Notes under the pieces: model-generated
Database searches by the model: none
What the model saw: the letters and a program-made list of their open reading frames with translations, nothing else
Told to the model about the DNA's origin: nothing
Program-made: the position numbers and the translations under genes
Assembly: GCA_964371355.1 (NCBI GenBank)
Contig: CAYJMG010000016.1
Coordinates: forward strand, 34,890-98,889
Reading direction: 5' to 3'
Length of the DNA: 64,000 nt
Source: JACRBR01 sp964371355
Lineage (GTDB): Bacteria; Chloroflexota; Dehalococcoidia; DSTF01; JACRBR01
Shown here: one piece after another, positions 43,176-51,643 of the stretch
How positions within the stretch are numbered: position 1 is the first letter of the stretch
Layout: every line of letters begins with the position of its first letter

Positions 43176-44222
43176 ATGTCGCGCCTCTTCGAACGCCGCC
43201 TTCTCACCCGCACGGCCATCACCGTCGCGCTGCTCGCGCTGCTCGCCTGGCGTATCGATCTGTCCGAGGCCGGCCGCGCCCTCCGCGACGCCGACTACGT
43301 CTTCATCCTGCCCGCGCTCGCCTGCTTCGGCCTCGCGAAGCTCCTCGTCGCCCAGCGCTGGCGCATCATGATGTCGACGTTCGCCGCCCTCCCCTTGATG
43401 CCGCTGTTCGGCATCCTCTGCGTCTCCAACCTGGCGAACAACGTCCTCCCCGCCCGCCTGGGCGATCTCATCCGGGTGCAGGTGCCCGCCCAGCGCTACG
43501 GCATGTCGCGCGCCCGCCTGGCCGCCACCGTCTTCGCCACCGAGTCCCTGCTGGACGGCATCGCGCTAGGTGGGCTGGGACTCATCGGCCTCGCCCTCAT
43601 CGACCTTCAGGGCTTTCCGACGGAGGTGTTCTGGGGCATCCTCGGGCTGCTCGCCGGATGTCTCGTCGCCGTCGTGCCGCTGTCACACGTGAAGCTCGAG
43701 GGCGGCTGGACTGACCGCAGCCTCGTCCAGCGCCTGCCCGACCGCATCCAGCTCGCGCTGGAGGAGGCGGTGCCGCACTTCCTCGACGGCCTCGCCGTCT
43801 TCCGGCACGGGCGGCTGGGCCTGCAGGCCATCAGTCTCTCCTTCGCGCTGTGGCTGCTGGAGGTGGCGATGTTCGTCCTGCTCGGGCTGGCGTTCGGCAT
43901 CCACCTGTCGATGCCGGCGTGGATGGTGACGATGGTCGCCGCAAACCTCATCACCGCCGTGCCCGTCACGCCGTCGAACATCGGCGCGTACGAGGTCGCG
44001 ATCACCGAGCTGCTGAAGGCGCTGGGCGTCGACGCGGGCGCCGCTGCCGGCTTCGCCATCGCGGCGCACCTCTTCAATATCCTCTGGATCACGGCCGCCG
44101 GGTTCGTCGCGATGTGGGGGCTTGGCCTGGGGCTGGACGACGTGTTCTCCTTCCGCGCGAAGTCACCTCTCGCCGTCGAGGATACGCCGGAGCCCGCTCC
44201 GGTGACGGGCGCGACGAGCTGA
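43176..44222 (+). CDS. Lysylphosphatidylglycerol-synthase-like membrane protein (UPF0104 group)
   Basis: The 348-residue membrane protein has seven to eight predicted helices. It carries LLVAQRWRIMMSTFAALPL, the family's NNVLPARLGDLIRV near 95-108 and a C-terminal NLITAVPVTPSNIGAYEVAI segment. These match the MprF/AglD-like transmembrane domain, a putative lipid flippase. A soluble lysyltransferase domain is absent, so it is the flippase-like part alone. GGAGG lies about 12 nt before the ATG; a GTG start at 43152 is an alternative. Confidence 0.83.
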   Translation: MSRLFERRLLTRTAITVALLALLAWRIDLSEAGRALRDADYVFILPALACFGLAKLLVAQRWRIMMSTFAALPLMPLFGILCVSNLANNVLPARLGDLIRVQVPAQRYGMSRARLAATVFATESLLDGIALGGLGLIGLALIDLQGFPTEVFWGILGLLAGCLVAVVPLSHVKLEGGWTDRSLVQRLPDRIQLALEEAVPHFLDGLAVFRHGRLGLQAISLSFALWLLEVAMFVLLGLAFGIHLSMPAWMVTMVAANLITAVPVTPSNIGAYEVAITELLKALGVDAGAAAGFAIAAHLFNILWITAAGFVAMWGLGLGLDDVFSFRAKSPLAVEDTPEPAPVTGATS

Positions 44223-44277
44223 CCGCGTGTCCCAGCGCTCCTGGTGTGCTGCAATGGCTGCACAAGGAGCGAACATC

Positions 44278-45237
44278 ATGACATCGTCTGGATCCACGTC
44301 CGCCTTCGGCCACCGCTCGACCGCGCTGGAGGTGATCGCCGGCCACGACCTCACCGGCCGCGACGCAATCGTGACCGGCGGCGCGTCCGGCATCGGCGTC
44401 GAGACCGTCCGCGCGCTCGCGACCGCCGGCGCGCGCGTCACGATCGCCACGCGCGATCTCCCGAAGGCGCAGTCCGTCGCCGCGACGCTGCGGGCCGAGA
44501 CCGGCAGTGAGCGGATAGAGGCGGCGCTGCTCGACCTCGGCTCGCTCGCGTCGGTGCGCGCGTTCGTGGACCAGCACCTCGCCCTGCGCCGTCCGCTGAG
44601 CATCCTCATCAACAACGCCGGCATCATGGCCACGCCGTTCGGGCTCACGCCCGACGGCTTCGAGCTGCAGTTCGGCACCAACCACATCGGCCACTTCGCG
44701 CTCACCGTCGGCCTGCTGCCCGCGCTCAAGGCCGCCTCGAAAGCCCGCGTCGTCTCCCTGTCGTCGATCGGCCACCGCCGCTCGGACATCCACTACGACG
44801 ACCTGAACTTCGAGCGCCGGCCCTACGAGCCGTTCCTGGGCTACGGGCAGGCGAAGACTGCGAACGCGCTCTTCGCCGTCGGCCTCACCCAGCGGCACGC
44901 CGGCGACGGCATCACCGCCAACGCCGTCATGCCCGGCGGCATCATGACCGGCCTGCAGAAGCACATGCCGCGCGAAGATCAGATCGCCCTCGGCTGGTTC
45001 GACGAGGCCGGCAACATCAATCCGCGGTTCAAGAACACAGAACAAGGCGCCGCCACGTCGATCTGGGCCGCCGTCGCGCCGGAGCTTGAAGGCGTGGGCG
45101 GCCTGTATCTGGAGGATTGCGCCGTCGCCTCGCCGTGGGCCGAAGACCGCCCGTTCTCGGGCTACATGCCGTACGCGCTGGACCCCGACAACGCCGAGCG
45201 CCTGTGGTCGGTGTCGGAGCAGCTCATCGCGCGGTAG
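44278..45237 (+). CDS. Short-chain dehydrogenase/reductase (retinol-dehydrogenase-like)
   Basis: The 319-residue oxidoreductase has the Rossmann motif TGGASGIGVETVRAL (about 34-48), NNAGIMATPF and the catalytic tetrad with SLSSIGHRR (Ser) and YGQAKTAN (Tyr, Lys). The longer C-terminal half with FDEAGNINPRFKNTEQGAATSIWAAVAPELEG is typical of retinol dehydrogenase/WWOX-like SDRs. AAGGAG precedes the ATG at 44278. The substrate is unknown. It follows the flippase-like gene on the same strand at 55 nt. Confidence 0.9.
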   Translation: MTSSGSTSAFGHRSTALEVIAGHDLTGRDAIVTGGASGIGVETVRALATAGARVTIATRDLPKAQSVAATLRAETGSERIEAALLDLGSLASVRAFVDQHLALRRPLSILINNAGIMATPFGLTPDGFELQFGTNHIGHFALTVGLLPALKAASKARVVSLSSIGHRRSDIHYDDLNFERRPYEPFLGYGQAKTANALFAVGLTQRHAGDGITANAVMPGGIMTGLQKHMPREDQIALGWFDEAGNINPRFKNTEQGAATSIWAAVAPELEGVGGLYLEDCAVASPWAEDRPFSGYMPYALDPDNAERLWSVSEQLIAR

Positions 45238-45247
45238 TGCGTCGCAG

Positions 45248-46321
45248 CTACCCCGCCACGTCAATCACGCAGCGCACCATCAGCGAGCCCTCCTGCGTGA
45301 AGTAGCACCCCACGCCGGCCCGCGTGTACACCGCGCCCATGATCTGCTCGTAGTGCGACGGGCTGTCCATCCACGCCTGCACGATGTCATCGGGCGGCCA
45401 GCCATTCGACCCCCACGCCAGCACTTCGCCCACCTGTACGGTGAACGGGAACCCCGCCGCCTCGACGCGCGACACCAGCGTGCTGCCGTCGGGCCCCGTG
45501 TGCGAGAACCAGTCGAAGTCGGCCAGCACTTTCGCGTAGCCCTTCGCCGCCTGCTCCAGCCGCGGCTCGATCGACAGCGGCCCCAGTCCTCGCTGCGAGC
45601 GCTGCTGGTTCACCAGCGCCAGCACCTCGGCCTCGAACCCGTAGTCGTAGTACCCGCTGCCCGCGTTCAGCCGCCCATCGCGCGGCGCCGGTGGTGGCAC
45701 GGGCGTCGATGTCGGCGCGGGCGGTGGCGGTGGCGGCGGAGGTACGGGCGTGTCGGCCGGCGGTGGCGCCGTCGGCGGTGGCGGCGGGGGTGGTGTCGGA
45801 GACGGAGGCGCGTCGGTCGCGCCCTTCACGAACTCCGAGAACCGCGTGAGCTGGTCCGCCGCCTGCAAGATCTCCTCCAGCGTCGGCGTCGGCTCGGCCT
45901 CGAGCTGCGACGTCCGCTCGAAGAAGTCGCGCGCCCGCTGCACCTCGTCGGCGGCCTTCAGGATCTCGGCGAGCGTCGGTGTCGGCGTCGCGATGCGCTC
46001 GAAGAAGTCCTGTGCGCGCTTCACCTGGTCGGCGGCCGTCAGGATCTCGGCCAGGGTCGGCGTCGGCGTCAGGATCCGGGTGTAGAAGTCCTTCGCCCGC
46101 TGCACCTGGTCGGCAGCGACCAGGATCTCCTCGAGCGTGGGCGTCGGTGTCGCCGGCCCCCGGTTCGTGCCCAGCGCCTGCGAGACGCGGCCCGGGTCGC
46201 CGGACGCGCGGTGCGACTTCACCTCCGCCTGTCCTCGGCTCAGGAACACCACCGCGACGGCGGAAAGCGCCGCCACGAAGAGGAACAGCGTCACGCGTTC
46301 GACGAGCGTTCGTCCCGGCAC
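45248..46321 (-). CDS. CAP/SCP-domain surface protein with four 27-residue repeats
   Basis: The 357-residue protein has an N-terminal signal-anchor (TLFLFVAALSAVAVVFL). Four tandem repeats of about 27-32 residues follow (TPTPTLAEIL + AADQVKRAQDFFERI), a proline-rich spacer with PPPPPP runs, and a C-terminal CAP domain of about 130 residues. The CAP domain has LALVNQQRSQRGLGPLS, HTGPDGST and HYEQIM. CAP proteins bind sterols, lipids or act as hydrolases; here it would be outside the cell on a stalk. The repeats look amphipathic and may oligomerise. Confidence 0.82.
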   Translation of the reverse strand: MPGRTLVERVTLFLFVAALSAVAVVFLSRGQAEVKSHRASGDPGRVSQALGTNRGPATPTPTLEEILVAADQVQRAKDFYTRILTPTPTLAEILTAADQVKRAQDFFERIATPTPTLAEILKAADEVQRARDFFERTSQLEAEPTPTLEEILQAADQLTRFSEFVKGATDAPPSPTPPPPPPPTAPPPADTPVPPPPPPPPAPTSTPVPPPAPRDGRLNAGSGYYDYGFEAEVLALVNQQRSQRGLGPLSIEPRLEQAAKGYAKVLADFDWFSHTGPDGSTLVSRVEAAGFPFTVQVGEVLAWGSNGWPPDDIVQAWMDSPSHYEQIMGAVYTRAGVGCYFTQEGSLMVRCVIDVAG

Positions 46322-46588
46322 AGCCAGCCTCCTTGCACCACCCTTGGGAGGGCCTCGTCAGAGCGCGCTGGTAGCTGCGAAATGCGCGCGAAGACCATGA
46401 TGGCCGCAGAAGGCCTGCCTGTGGCATGAGAGAACGCCGCAACGGGAGGCGTGGTGGATCGCCGATGTTCCCCCTGTTTGACACCTAGGTGGACCGGAGC
46501 TGTTAACGCCGATCGCTCGCTGATTTCCGTCTCGATCAGATTCAGCAGCCGCGAGATCGACGCACTCTCCGAGCGCCAGATCCGGAGT
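46322..46588. other. Intergenic region without a recognised feature
   Basis: The 267-bp gap separates the CAP-domain gene from the membrane-protein gene, both on the minus strand. I see no intact gene, REP or array. The short string DALSERQIR in one frame is not enough to call a pseudogene. Confidence 0.3.
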
Positions 46589-47215
46589 TCAGCTCGATGC
46601 GGCGGCCAGCGTCAACAGGACGAACGAAACCAACGCCAATAAGGAAAGGCCGGCGACCACAAGGGACTGTGCCCGCGAGAGGCCATGCGCCGTTCGAGAG
46701 CCTTCGGCGACAAGGACCAGCATCCAGGCGAGCCCGAGGGCATACAGCACGCCCATCATCGCGCTGACGGGTCCGCTGGACGATTCGCCCCCGAGTTGCT
46801 GGGCGGCCAGCCTCCCGACCTCACCGCGTTGCTGGGCCCACGTCCAGAGCGAAATCGACAGATCACCCGCCGACGCCAGCAGAAAGGACAGAGTGAGGCC
46901 GAACGTGGCGACCAGCAGGCTGTCGCGAAAGGAGCCGCTTCCGCCGAAACGCATTGCCGCGCCGTGCACGACGGCCCCCAGCACAAGCCACGAGCCGAGC
47001 ACCAACAGCGCCGTGACCAGGGTCAAGGCAGCCATGGCAAACCACGATCTGCTCCAAATGATCGCGATGACTGCCGGCGCGTAGGCGACGACAAAGAGGA
47101 GGCCGAACTCGAAGGAGTGGGCGGGCTTCCCTGCCCGTAATTCACGCTCGAACGTTGCGCCGGGACGGAGCACCGCGTCTCTCAGGTACCTGAGAAGATC
47201 CGGATGTCTCGACAC
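46589..47215 (-). CDS. Yip1-like multi-pass membrane protein
   Basis: The 208-residue hydrophobic protein starts with a cytoplasmic stretch (RYLRDAVLRPGATFERELRAGKPAHSFEFG) typical of the Yip1 family. Five transmembrane segments follow. It begins with GTG at 47215; a longer upstream frame is possible. Bacterial Yip1-like proteins have no well-defined role. There is no link to neighbouring genes except a divergent acetyltransferase. Confidence 0.62.
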   Translation of the reverse strand: MSRHPDLLRYLRDAVLRPGATFERELRAGKPAHSFEFGLLFVVAYAPAVIAIIWSRSWFAMAALTLVTALLVLGSWLVLGAVVHGAAMRFGGSGSFRDSLLVATFGLTLSFLLASAGDLSISLWTWAQQRGEVGRLAAQQLGGESSSGPVSAMMGVLYALGLAWMLVLVAEGSRTAHGLSRAQSLVVAGLSLLALVSFVLLTLAAASS

Positions 47216-47381
47216 TCTTCCGCCCCCGGGACACGATGAGCACGTCCTGTGTTGAGCCCCCGCCACAACATGGCAATCGCCCTTGGATCACTCGTCGATC
47301 CGGGTAGAGCGCGCGCCCGTATGCGTTCCGATCAGGCCGTTAGGGCCCAAAGGCTTCGTTCTCATGGCGGTGGCGCGCCGC

Positions 47382-47416
47382 TTGCCAATATCGCCCGAAG
47401 TGGTTACGATCGTGAC
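47382..47416 (+). promoter_or_regulatory. Promoter for a leaderless acetyltransferase transcript
   Basis: TTGCCA (47382-47387) and TACGAT (47405-47410) are 17 nt apart, and 6 nt separate the -10 from the ATG at 47417. This is one of the best matches to a leaderless sigma-70 promoter in the window. Confidence 0.65.
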
Positions 47417-48046
47417 ATGAATGAACGATGTTCGCAAGCGCCGCCGTGTGGGGACTGTGGCGACGCTCCGTTCGAGGTCCGGCGAGGCCTGCCAGCCGGC
47501 TGTGAGGCCGCCGCCGCGGAACTCTACTGGGTCGCGTTCGGCCGCAAGCTCGGCCTGCCGCTAGGGCCGAAGGAGCGAGGCGTCGCGTTCATCGCCGGTC
47601 ACCTCAACGCGGATCGGGCTGTCGCCGTGCTGAGCGGAGAGCAGCTCATCGGTGTTGCGGGGTTTCATCATCAGTCGCGGGGGTTCGTCGGCGGCGGGCT
47701 TCGCGACCTGCTCGCGTCCTACGGGCTCCTTTCCGGCGTGGCGCGAGGAGCGCTGCTCGTGGTGCTCGAGCGACGCGAGCGACCGGGGCAGCTTCTGATG
47801 GACGGCATCGCGGTGCGCAGTGATCACCGGAGCAAGGGCGTCGGTCGCCTGCTGCTCCGCGAGATCGCCGACGTCGCGCGGGAGCTGGGCGACCACACTG
47901 TCCGCCTCGATGTTGTGGACACCAATCCTCGCGCTCGACAGCTCTACGAGCGTGAGGGATTCGTCGCGACCGACACTCGTGGACTGCCGCTGCTGCGGCG
48001 GGTCATGGGCTTTTCGTCTGCCACAACCATGGAGTTCCGGGTTTGA
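47417..48046 (+). CDS. GNAT family N-acetyltransferase
   Basis: The 209-residue protein has the GNAT core from about residue 60: LIGVAGFHHQS, MDGIAVRSDHRSKGVGRLLLREIADVA with the acetyl-CoA pyrophosphate loop, and LDVVDTNPRARQLYEREGFV. Two cysteines in APPCGDCGDA near the N-terminus could bind a metal, or be chance. The TGA overlaps the TTG start of the PaaX-like regulator gene, so the pair is co-translated. The acceptor is unknown. Confidence 0.82.
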   Translation: MNERCSQAPPCGDCGDAPFEVRRGLPAGCEAAAAELYWVAFGRKLGLPLGPKERGVAFIAGHLNADRAVAVLSGEQLIGVAGFHHQSRGFVGGGLRDLLASYGLLSGVARGALLVVLERRERPGQLLMDGIAVRSDHRSKGVGRLLLREIADVARELGDHTVRLDVVDTNPRARQLYEREGFVATDTRGLPLLRRVMGFSSATTMEFRV

Positions 48047-48993
48047 CCACCTTCACGCCGACGCAGTCCGAATCCGCAACAAGAAGGGCAAGGCGCCCGC
48101 GCGCCCCAGCCGGCCCGCCGGTGGATATTCCGACGCGGCTGCTGGTATTCGGCATGGTCCGCGAGGACGGGACGATCGACGCCAGCGAGCTGTATGCGGT
48201 TGCCGCCGCCTGCGGCATGAGCGACCAGCAGGTCCGGCTCTGCTTGCTTCGGATCGTCGCGGACGGACTCTTCGTCCGTCAGGGACGGGGCAAGAAGGCA
48301 ACCTTCAGGGCAACACGCCGTGGCCGGGAGGTCATCGACCCTGATATCGAGTTCATGCGCTTCGCGTACCGGCAGGATCGAGGTCTGGCGGACTGGGATG
48401 GGATGTGGCGCATGGTCGCCTTCGCCATACCGGAGCACCGCCGCGCCGCCCGGGATGCCTTTCGCAACCGGGTGTTGGAGCTTGGCGGCGCGCCGATGCA
48501 GGGCGGACTGTATGTCTCCCCGAACCGCTGGGAGCCTTTCATCGAGGCCGAAGCGCGTCATCTCGACGTCGCCGAAAACGTCATCTACATCCGCAGCAGC
48601 GAAATCAAGGTCGGAGGCGAGAGCGACCCCGCTCGAATCGCGCGACTCCTCTGGCCGATCGACGAAATCGCCGGGCGCTATCGGGACTTCATCGCTGTCG
48701 CACGGTCGAGACTCAGCCAACTGGAAGCGTCAGCGGGGCGAGGGGATTCCGTCCACGACTGGCTACACCTCGCGATCGAGATCGCTGTGGCGTTCAATCG
48801 CGCGATCGTGCCCGACCCGCTGCTTCCACCGGCCCTTCTTCCGCGGCCGTGGGAAGGGAGGATGGCGAGGCTGTTGCTCGCCGAATCTTGGACCGAACTG
48901 GAGCGGGCAAGGAACCCGGAGGACGAGTACCCGGCCTTTTTCCGCACCTATCGGACGCTGCTCGCCGAATTAGGGCCCGGGTGCGAATCGTGA
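48043..48993 (+). CDS. PaaX-like transcriptional regulator
   Basis: The 316-residue protein contains an N-terminal winged helix (IPTRLLVFGMVREDGTIDASELYAVAAACGMSDQQVRLCLLRIVADGLFVR, about 29-80). A PaaX-type central region follows, with DWDGMWRMVAFAIPEHRRAARDAFRNRVLELGGAPMQGGLYVSP. PaaX represses phenylacetate catabolism until phenylacetyl-CoA binds; the effector here is unknown and no paa genes are present. The TTG start overlaps the acetyltransferase stop (TTGA). Downstream genes may be its targets. Confidence 0.82.
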   Translation: MTTFTPTQSESATRRARRPRAPAGPPVDIPTRLLVFGMVREDGTIDASELYAVAAACGMSDQQVRLCLLRIVADGLFVRQGRGKKATFRATRRGREVIDPDIEFMRFAYRQDRGLADWDGMWRMVAFAIPEHRRAARDAFRNRVLELGGAPMQGGLYVSPNRWEPFIEAEARHLDVAENVIYIRSSEIKVGGESDPARIARLLWPIDEIAGRYRDFIAVARSRLSQLEASAGRGDSVHDWLHLAIEIAVAFNRAIVPDPLLPPALLPRPWEGRMARLLLAESWTELERARNPEDEYPAFFRTYRTLLAELGPGCES

Positions 48994-49128
48994 GCGGCGC
49001 GGCACGGTCGCTGCGACCACAGATGTGGTCCGCGGTCGGTCCGATGACGGCCCTGGGAGACTGCGGCGGCACCGGTAAGCAAGTGGTCCGCACTGGCCCG
49101 TTGGGATGCATTCGCGGCATGGCGGTTC

Positions 49129-49146
49129 GGACTGACCTGACAGTCC
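49129..49146. promoter_or_regulatory. Dyad upstream of the saccharopine-dehydrogenase-like gene
   Basis: GGACTG (49129-49134), ACCTGA spacer and CAGTCC (49141-49146) form a dyad ending 14 nt before the ATG, just ahead of the GGAGG site. It could be an operator for the PaaX-like regulator. Confidence 0.35.
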
Positions 49147-49160
49147 AACGGAGGTAAGAC

Positions 49161-50366
49161 ATGAAAGTCGTAACCCTGGGAGCAGGCGGCGGGATGGGTA
49201 GCACCGCGGCCCGGCACCTGGCGACGATCGACGCCATCACCGAACTGGTGCTCGCCGATCTCGACGCTGAGACGGCGACGCGCACCGCCGCATCCCTGCC
49301 ACAGTCGCCGGCATCGGTCAATGTGGCCACGGTCGACATTCTCGACGAGCGGTCGATCCGCGGTCTGCTCGATTCTGCCGATCTGGTGGTGAACTGCTCG
49401 GGTCCGTTCTTCCGTCTGGGCGTTCCCGCCCTCAGGGCGGCCATCGAAACCGGCACGCATTACGTCGACATTTGCGACGATCCTGATCCGACGGCCGCAA
49501 TGTTTGAACTCGATGACGCGGCGCGTCGAGCGGGCGTCGTTGCGGTGATTGGCATGGGGGCCAGCCCGGGCCTCTCGAACTTGCTTGCTGTCCGCGCGGC
49601 GGGCCACCTCGACGCGGTCGAGGATTGCTACACGGCGTGGCCACTCGATGTCCCGACGCCAGGGACAGAGCCCGCGCCGGCGCGCGCTGCCTCCGCTGCC
49701 ACCGACCGCGTAGCCGCCGCCGCGGTCATTCACCTCATGGAGCAGATCCATAGCAAGGTGACGGTGGTCGAGGCGGGCAGGCTCGTGCGCCGACGCCCGC
49801 TCGCGGCCGTGGAGCTGGAATATCCAGGCCGTAGGCCCGGCACAGGGTATACCGTCGGTCACTCGGAGCCGCTCACGCTGCGTGACTCGCTCGGCATCAG
49901 CGGTCAGTGCGCGAACATCATGCTGCTCAGCAGCGGCACGACCGTCGCATATCTGCGGGGACTGCAGCACGATCTCGACGCGGAGAAGATGTCCCTGGAG
50001 GAAGCGGCCGCCGCGCTGATGTCGCCGACCCCGGAGCGAAGCCAGGCGGCCGTTGCCGGGAGCAAAGGGACGGAGGGGCCCGGGGGCCTGCCTCCGTTCT
50101 TTGCCCTCGCGCGAGGGGTCCGCGGCGGCGTGCGTACGACCGCTGCCTGCCATGTGACGGCTTTTCCGCGCGGCATGGATGGCGCGACCGCGATCCCGGC
50201 TGCGCTTGCCGTTCGTCAACTACTGGAGCACCTTCCCAGCCCGGGTGTGCACGCTCCCGAGCGGGTCATCGACGCGGATCGTCTGCTTTCCGAACTGATC
50301 CCTCACTGCCGTCCCGTCGTCGGTTCGCTCGACGCACTTGCTCCTGTCGTAGTCGCGCCTGAATGA
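49161..50366 (+). CDS. Saccharopine dehydrogenase-like NAD(P)-dependent oxidoreductase
   Basis: The 401-residue protein begins with MKVVTLGAGGGMGSTAARHL, a Rossmann G-x-G-x-x-G. VVNCSGPFFRLGVPALRAAIETGTHYVDI and VIGMGASPGLSNLLA are typical of the saccharopine dehydrogenase family (Sacchrp_dh_NADP). GGAGG precedes the ATG by 7 nt. The family acts on amino-acid or lipid intermediates; the substrate here is unknown. It follows the PaaX-like gene after 167 bp and precedes the C45-like gene, which suggests a small catabolic cluster. Confidence 0.82.
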   Translation: MKVVTLGAGGGMGSTAARHLATIDAITELVLADLDAETATRTAASLPQSPASVNVATVDILDERSIRGLLDSADLVVNCSGPFFRLGVPALRAAIETGTHYVDICDDPDPTAAMFELDDAARRAGVVAVIGMGASPGLSNLLAVRAAGHLDAVEDCYTAWPLDVPTPGTEPAPARAASAATDRVAAAAVIHLMEQIHSKVTVVEAGRLVRRRPLAAVELEYPGRRPGTGYTVGHSEPLTLRDSLGISGQCANIMLLSSGTTVAYLRGLQHDLDAEKMSLEEAAAALMSPTPERSQAAVAGSKGTEGPGGLPPFFALARGVRGGVRTTAACHVTAFPRGMDGATAIPAALAVRQLLEHLPSPGVHAPERVIDADRLLSELIPHCRPVVGSLDALAPVVVAPE

Positions 50367-50498
50367 CAGGTGACCGCCCGTAAGTTACGCCCGCTTCATG
50401 ACAGATAGGGGAACTTCGAGGCCCGAATTGACCGTAACGGCTGCCAACCATGTTTCCGAAGCCCCGTCCCGCCGCCGCAGGTGGGGAGAAGCGGCCCC

Positions 50499-51551
50499 GT
50501 GACCAGCGACAGCGACATTCCCGTCGTCGATGTTCGTGGCATTCGTGATCCTCACGAACGCGGCATCGCGTACGGTAAGGCCGCGACTCAAGAGATCATG
50601 CACACGCTTGAGTTCTACCAGCGGTTGTTGCCGAAGATGGTCGGGCATCCCTGGCAGGTGCTATGCGAGGGCGTCGCCGGGCTTCTCAGCGCCGCGGAAG
50701 CATCCGTGCCGGACGCCGTACAGCATGTGCGCGGTATTGCGGCTGGCTGTGGGGTCGAGTTCGTCGACCTGTTTGTCGTGAATTCGCGGTCGGAATTGAT
50801 GGCCAGAGCGGGCGTCTCCACCAACGAATGCACCGCGATCGGAGTGGACCACATCCTCGCCCAGACCTGGGACTGGTTCACACGCCAGCGAAACGGCTGC
50901 GTCATCGTTCAATCAGATCGGTTCATAACGTTGACCGAGGCCGGCATGCCTGCCAAGATCGGCCTCAATGCGGATGGCGTCGGTCTGACGCTCAATTTCA
51001 TGACAACGAAATGGCCGCCGGCTGCTCCCGGCACGCCGATTCACCTCCTCATCGCGGACGCGCTCGACCGCTGTTCCACCGCGGATGAAACCGTGTCGCT
51101 CCTTCTTGGTACTGACGTGGCGTGCAGCGCCACGGTCGGCGTGGCCGATCCGTCCGGGAATGGCTGTTGGTTCGTTGAACTCATGCCCGGCAGCCGGCAC
51201 GAGGCTGTCGCCATCAAGTCGCCTGCCGTGCACACAAATCACTGCATCGCCGATCGCCTCGAGGGAAGTGATGTGGCCGGACGCGTGCTCAACAATTCGC
51301 ATCGCCGGTTTGTACGTGCCCGCTCGCTGCTGGCGGCCGGCGCGGAAGTCGAGACCGTCCTCACCGATACCGTGGATCCTGCATCAGCGATCGACATCCC
51401 CGTCCATCCCCGCGCCCGGCCCTCCGCCCAGATGGGTACCGTCGCCGCGGTCGTCATGGACCTCGCGCAACGACGCATGCGGGTCGCGCCAGGGCGACCC
51501 TCCGAGGTCGGCTTCGTGCAGGAGGTCTGCATGGAGTCGTCTGCCAGCTAA
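50499..51551 (+). CDS. C45 peptidase-like acyltransferase (Ntn hydrolase)
   Basis: The 350-residue protein resembles the acyl-CoA:6-aminopenicillanic-acid acyltransferase (peptidase C45) family. RGIRDPHERGIAYGKAA opens the N-terminal part. The autoprocessing site is NECTAIG with Cys111 as likely nucleophile, followed by AQTWDWF. The precursor would be cleaved before Cys111 to expose the catalytic Ntn cysteine. Such enzymes hydrolyse or form amide bonds with acyl groups. I chose the GTG at 50499; a start at 50481 is possible. It follows the saccharopine-dehydrogenase-like gene. Confidence 0.82.
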   Translation: MTSDSDIPVVDVRGIRDPHERGIAYGKAATQEIMHTLEFYQRLLPKMVGHPWQVLCEGVAGLLSAAEASVPDAVQHVRGIAAGCGVEFVDLFVVNSRSELMARAGVSTNECTAIGVDHILAQTWDWFTRQRNGCVIVQSDRFITLTEAGMPAKIGLNADGVGLTLNFMTTKWPPAAPGTPIHLLIADALDRCSTADETVSLLLGTDVACSATVGVADPSGNGCWFVELMPGSRHEAVAIKSPAVHTNHCIADRLEGSDVAGRVLNNSHRRFVRARSLLAAGAEVETVLTDTVDPASAIDIPVHPRARPSAQMGTVAAVVMDLAQRRMRVAPGRPSEVGFVQEVCMESSAS

Positions 51552-51615
51552 CCCCGAGGGGCGCGGCGCGGCGATGGAGCTGAAGCACTTCGCAGTCCGC
51601 ACAACACGCCCCATG

Positions 51616-51643
51616 ACCTACAACCTGAAACCTACAACCTCGC
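51616..51643. repeat. Heptamer array at the end of the anti-sigma gene
   Basis: Four 7-mers (ACCTACA, ACCTGAA, ACCTACA, ACCTCGC) include the stop codon (CTA at 51632-51634) of the minus-strand gene. Confidence 0.78.

Noticed and set aside
46451..46642. Short open frame with SSREIDALSERQIRSS between two minus-strand genes
   Set aside because: Too short and unsupported to call a gene or pseudogene.
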